Shown here: positions 60,653 through 64,000 of the stretch, in pieces
Layout of the letters: each line of letters opens with the position of its first letter
How positions within the stretch are numbered: the first letter of the stretch is position 1
DNA from: DYJE01 sp041660385
GTDB lineage: Bacteria > Desulfobacterota > Desulfobacteria > Desulfobacterales > Desulfolunaceae
DNA length: 64,000 nucleotides
NCBI GenBank assembly: GCA_041660385.1
Contig: JBAZWJ010000026.1
Span: 1-64,000 of the forward strand
Reading direction: 5' to 3'
Translations under genes and position numbers: made by a program
Notes under the pieces: generated by a model
Seen by the model: only the letters and a program-made list of their open reading frames with translations
The model's database searches: none
What the model was told of the DNA's origin: nothing

Positions 60653-61390
60653 ATGACCCCCCTTGACAGTACGGACCTTGATCTGACGAAACTCCCTGTT
60701 CATGTAGCCATCATCATGGACGGAAACGGGAGATGGGCTAAAAAACGCCTGCTTAACCGGGTAAAAGGTCATGAAAAAGGGTCTGATACGGTACGTACCA
60801 TCGTTCGTGTGTCACGCGAGCTGGGTATCCGCTATCTGACCCTTTATGCGTTTTCCACAGAGAACTGGGCACGGCCGAAAATGGAAGTGTCGGCCCTGAT
60901 GTCCCTTCTGAAAAAATTCATCCAATCAGAAAAGAAAGACATGATGGAGCACCGTATCCGTCTGAATGCTTTGGGCCAGATCCATAAGCTGCCCGAGGAT
61001 GTCCGCACTGCATTGAAACAGACCATGGATGAAACAAAGAACAACGACGGGATGTGCCTTAACCTGGCCTTGAGTTACGGAAGCCGTGATGAAATCACCA
61101 GCGCCGTTAAAAATCTTGCGGCTGAAGTGAAAAAGGGACTCATCAACCCTGAAGACATTACGGAATCCATGATATCCGATCATCTTTTTACCAAAGGTAT
61201 TCCCGATCCTGACCTGATGATCAGAACAAGCGGTGAAATGCGGATCAGTAACTTCCTTATGTGGCAGCTTTCCTATGCTGAGATTTTTTTCACACCCACG
61301 CTCTGGCCCGATTTTAATGAATCGGAATACAAGAAAATCCTGCTGGATTATCAGATGCGGGACAGGCGGTTTGGGAAGGTTGTGGAATAA
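60653..61390 (+). CDS. uppS: undecaprenyl diphosphate synthase
   Basis: A 245-aa cis-prenyltransferase from the ATG at 60653. Motifs are VAIIMDGNGRWAKKR (catalytic Asp near 23), LTLYAFSTENWARP, NLALSYGSRDEI and IRTSGEMRISNFLMWQ with WPDF. It extends farnesyl diphosphate to the C55 carrier lipid of the cell wall. The ribosome site is weak, so translation may be coupled to frr. A repeat element lies right behind the stop. Confidence 0.93.
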   Translation: MTPLDSTDLDLTKLPVHVAIIMDGNGRWAKKRLLNRVKGHEKGSDTVRTIVRVSRELGIRYLTLYAFSTENWARPKMEVSALMSLLKKFIQSEKKDMMEHRIRLNALGQIHKLPEDVRTALKQTMDETKNNDGMCLNLALSYGSRDEITSAVKNLAAEVKKGLINPEDITESMISDHLFTKGIPDPDLMIRTSGEMRISNFLMWQLSYAEIFFTPTLWPDFNESEYKKILLDYQMRDRRFGKVVE

Positions 61391-61410
61391 AAAAATGAAC
61401 ATCCAACATC

Positions 61411-61558
61411 GATGGCGTCGTAAAAAGTCCCATATGCGGCGTTATAGTGTTTGGCCAGACGTTCGACATACGTTCATGTATGCCTTCACGCCTGGCCAAA
61501 CACTATGCCTTGCCTATGGGCCTTTTTCCATAGCCATCAGGCTTTTTACGAGTTCATC
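61411..61558. repeat. 148-bp structured repeat element, copy B
   Basis: This matches copy A at 28742-28890 over its whole length. Where copy A has GGCCGG/CCGGCC and CGTAC/GTACG, this copy has GGCCAG/CTGGCC and CATAC/GTATG, so both stems are kept by paired changes. It interrupts an AACATCNAAC-family repeat (61396-61410 and 61559-61590). The rest of the 329-base gap 61391-61719 has no gene. Confidence 0.7.
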
Positions 61559-61719
61559 AACATCGAACATTGATGAAGGATAGCGGATCGGATCATTTGT
61601 CGGGTTTCGTGCCTCTACCCGACCTACGATAGGCTTTCACAGGTTGGGATTGTATTTAACTGCTATAAGGCTAAATCGCAAAAAAAAGCTAAAAAGCTTA
61701 ACAATATAAGGAACCCACG

Positions 61720-62541
61720 ATGCATCTCAAACGAATATTATCAGCGCTTGTGGCACTTCCCTGCCTTTATTTGCTTATTTCAAAGGGTGGGCCGTTCTGG
61801 TTTTCCGTGTTGATTTCCGTGGCGTCAATTATCGCGTTGAGTGAGTACTATTACATCACCCTGCACAAGACGGGTGTTTCGGTGTTTGCGCCCATTCCAC
61901 TGGTGGGATTTCTGGTTTCGCAGACGATGATTTACTGTGCATTCCGGTATCCCGGTCGATTTGACATCATCGCAGGGATCGTGGTTCTTGACTTTATCGT
62001 GGCTGCCATGATCGCTCTTCGATCCTATTCGTCCGATTCCCCTGTTCTCGATGTGGTGGCCAAGCAGGTTCAGGGTGTTGTTTACATCCCTGTTCTTCTA
62101 AGCACTCTTGTTCTGGTAAGAGGGCAGGCTGATGACGGGATTGCCTGGGTGTTTTTCATTCTTGTTCTTGTGGCTTTCTGTGATACAGGAGCGTTTTACG
62201 CGGGCACTTTTTTCGGGAAACACAAACTCTGCCCCAGGGTCAGTCCAGGTAAAACCATTGAGGGTTTTATGGGTGGTCTTGCTCTTACCCTTATCGGTGG
62301 GCTTGTTATCAGGCACTTTTTTTTCCCTGAAATCAATCTTGTCATGACGGCTGTTTTCCTCGTCACTATGAGTATTGTAGGACCTTTTGGAGATTTGTTT
62401 GAATCAGCACTCAAACGCACGGGCGGCGTTAAGGATTCCGGTTCGATCATCCCTGGTCACGGCGGCATGCTTGACAGAATTGACGCTCTTCTTTTCGTAT
62501 CCCCTGTGGCCTACGTGTTCAAGGCCTGGTTTCTGGGGTAA
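61720..62541 (+). CDS. cdsA: phosphatidate cytidylyltransferase
   Basis: A 273-aa integral membrane enzyme with about seven or eight hydrophobic helices. The C-terminal CDS signature is present: SALKRTGGVKDSGSIIPGHG followed by GMLDRIDAL. It forms CDP-diacylglycerol from CTP and phosphatidate at the inner membrane. The gene lies between uppS and dxr in the usual bacterial order, separated from uppS by the repeat element. Confidence 0.94.
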   Translation: MHLKRILSALVALPCLYLLISKGGPFWFSVLISVASIIALSEYYYITLHKTGVSVFAPIPLVGFLVSQTMIYCAFRYPGRFDIIAGIVVLDFIVAAMIALRSYSSDSPVLDVVAKQVQGVVYIPVLLSTLVLVRGQADDGIAWVFFILVLVAFCDTGAFYAGTFFGKHKLCPRVSPGKTIEGFMGGLALTLIGGLVIRHFFFPEINLVMTAVFLVTMSIVGPFGDLFESALKRTGGVKDSGSIIPGHGGMLDRIDALLFVSPVAYVFKAWFLG

Positions 62542-62555
62542 GGTTTGAATATTTT

Positions 62556-63734
62556 ATGAAGAATCTTGTGATTTTGGGTTCCACCGGTTCCATTGGAAAA
62601 AACGTTCTGGATATCGTATCACGCTTTCCTGAGCAATATTCCGTCAAAGCCCTTGCAGCCGCAACAAACGTGGAGACCCTTGCCGAACAGATCGAACGTT
62701 TCCGGCCTGATACGGCTGTTGTGATCGACAAAATCCATGCGGAAAAACTATCAGAAAGGTTGAAAAACCACAGACCCCGGATTCTCCATGGCGAAGAGGG
62801 TTATAAAGAAGCGGCAACCCATCCCGATGCGGATATGGTAGTTTCGGCCATTGTGGGGGCAGCCGGGCTTATTCCAACGGTTGCGGCCATTCTCGCCGGA
62901 AAGGACATTGCCCTTGCCAACAAGGAAACCCTGGTGACAGCCGGTGATTATGTCATGGCTCTGGCACGGGAAAAAAACGTCCGCATTCTTCCGGTTGACA
63001 GCGAACATAGTGCCATATTTCAGTGCATCGAAGGTCAGAAACGCGGGGCTTTGTCCAAAATAATTCTAACGGCATCGGGCGGACCGTTTCGAACAAAACC
63101 GGCAACAGAATTCAAAAACATAACTCCTGAGAACGCTCTGGCCCATCCCACATGGAGTATGGGCAGGAAAATCAGCATCGACTCAGCCACCTTGATGAAC
63201 AAAGGGCTTGAGGTTATTGAAGCCCGGCATCTGTTTGATCTGGAACCTGAACGGATCGAGGTGCTGGTCCATCCCCAGAGCATCATCCATTCCATGGCGG
63301 CATTCCACGACGGTTCGGTTCTGGCTCAGCTCGGCGTTCCGGACATGAGGGCAGCCATTGCCTACGCCCTTTCATGGCCTGAGAGGCTACCCCTTAATAT
63401 GCCTGTTCCGGACTTTGCGACTCTTGGCAGTCTGACCTTCGAAGCTCCGGATCTCGATAAATTTCCTTGTCTGTCCCTTGCCTATGAAGCCTGCCGTGTC
63501 GGTGATACTTTGCCTGCTGTGATGAATGCCGCCAATGAAGTGACTGTCTGTGCTTTTCTTGATAAAAAAATACCTTTTACTGCCATACCCCGGATTATCG
63601 AACAGACCATGGAGCAACATGAGCTTGAAAAAAAACCGGATTTGTCGGATATTATTCGAGCGGACGTATGGGCCAGAAAACGGGCAGATCTGCTTGTCGA
63701 TAAACTGGCCGGTAAGGGGCTCGGGAAATATTAA
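62556..63734 (+). CDS. dxr: 1-deoxy-D-xylulose 5-phosphate reductoisomerase
   Basis: A 392-aa enzyme. NADPH motif GSTGSIG (8-14), NKETLVTAG, the metal-binding PVDSEHSAIFQ and LTASGGPFR, then HPTWSMGRKISIDSATLMN are all standard. It makes 2-C-methylerythritol 4-phosphate, the committed step of the MEP isoprenoid path, feeding the UppS substrate two genes upstream. It starts 14 bases after cdsA. Confidence 0.95.
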   Translation: MKNLVILGSTGSIGKNVLDIVSRFPEQYSVKALAAATNVETLAEQIERFRPDTAVVIDKIHAEKLSERLKNHRPRILHGEEGYKEAATHPDADMVVSAIVGAAGLIPTVAAILAGKDIALANKETLVTAGDYVMALAREKNVRILPVDSEHSAIFQCIEGQKRGALSKIILTASGGPFRTKPATEFKNITPENALAHPTWSMGRKISIDSATLMNKGLEVIEARHLFDLEPERIEVLVHPQSIIHSMAAFHDGSVLAQLGVPDMRAAIAYALSWPERLPLNMPVPDFATLGSLTFEAPDLDKFPCLSLAYEACRVGDTLPAVMNAANEVTVCAFLDKKIPFTAIPRIIEQTMEQHELEKKPDLSDIIRADVWARKRADLLVDKLAGKGLGKY

Positions 63735-63745
63735 TTTATCTGGAT

Positions 63746-63866
63746 CGCGCCCGGATTCAGAGGCAGATTTTGCACGGGCTTCGCTCTCAAGACCGCAGGC
63801 GTAGCAGAGCTACGTTGAGGATCTTGAGAGTGAAGCTCGGGCAGAATATGACCTGAAGGCGGGATG
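63746..63866. repeat. large imperfect inverted repeat (REP-like)
   Basis: CTTCGCTCTCAAGA and TCTTGAGAGTGAAG pair with one G-T, extended outward by partly matching arms (CGCGCCCGGATTCAG against CTGAAGGCGGGATGCG) and tipped by GTAGC-AGA-GCTAC. It lies between dxr and rseP and could terminate or attenuate transcription into rseP. Confidence 0.55.
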
Positions 63867-63958
63867 CGTGATGGTAAAATAATATTTTCCGAGTCCCTAA
63901 GTCCGTTGTTGATGGGTTAAAACCAAAAAATCTTATTATTGATAGGAAATGTCGGCTT

Positions 63959-64000
63959 ATGACAACCAATATTATCGCACTGATCATCGTGCTTGGAGTT
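63959..64000 (+). CDS. rseP: RseP-type site-2 protease, N-terminal fragment
   Basis: Only the first 14 codons are in the window (MTTNIIALIIVLGV), a hydrophobic start that fits the first membrane helix of RseP, whose HELGH motif would follow. AGGA about twelve bases upstream supports the start, and position after cdsA and dxr is the normal place of rseP. The call depends on gene order more than on sequence. Confidence 0.6.
   Translation, partial: MTTNIIALIIVLGV

Overview
The window reads as chromosomal DNA of a Gram-negative, probably anaerobic bacterium, most likely of the Desulfobacterota (Desulfobacterales-like). This is an inference from three things: lipoprotein, periplasmic and sigma-54 signalling genes in large numbers; an oxygen-sensitive 4-hydroxybutyryl-CoA dehydratase-type enzyme beside acyl-CoA genes; and the order rpsB-tsf-pyrH-frr-uppS-cdsA-dxr-rseP with rho-rpmE-prfA-prmC just before it. 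No rRNA is present to settle the taxon. A run of ten N at 42465-42474 marks an assembly join.

Layout, left part (1-23 kb, almost all on the minus strand). An integron-type gene cassette (149-688) with an attC site carries a small membrane protein of unknown function. Next come a von Willebrand A protein and an unusual solute-binding/OmpA fusion. A five-gene unit follows: small monooxygenase, B12-binding radical SAM protein, coiled-coil protein, PTS enzyme I, and a giant cyclic beta-1,2-glucan synthase (ndvB-like, 2922 aa). Upstream are two paralogous sigma-54 activators and a hybrid histidine kinase. Between the activators lie a decayed receiver domain, a 14-G tract, sigma-54-like promoters and GGTC/GACC palindromes placed like enhancer sites, so the cluster looks like a duplicated two-component module driving the glucan operon.

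Middle part (23-50 kb). A parvulin isomerase faces a second sensor kinase. A third sigma-54 activator is split by an in-frame TAG and stands before a good sigma-54 promoter and an operon for 4-hydroxybutyryl-CoA dehydratase-like, 3-hydroxyacyl-CoA dehydrogenase and SDR enzymes. The space between holds nested inverted-repeat elements, one of which recurs at 61.4 kb with compensatory base changes. Then come rpoH with a TPR protein and a LolB-like lipoprotein, tRNA-Arg(TCT), a thioesterase and a Nudix hydrolase. A divergent lipid/glycerol cluster follows: an AGPS-like flavoprotein and FGGY kinase on one side, fadR and glpD on the other, with a FadR-operator-like site between. A signalling cluster comes next: membrane Ser/Thr kinase-like protein, double-FHA protein, secreted EEP-family phosphatase/nuclease, cyclase-FHA protein.

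Right part (50-64 kb) is housekeeping: folC, rpsU and adk on the minus strand; coaE, rho, rpmE, prfA, prmC, rpsB, tsf, pyrH, frr, uppS, cdsA, dxr and the first codons of rseP on the plus strand, with several recognisable promoters and terminators and a possible pseudoknotted rpsB leader.
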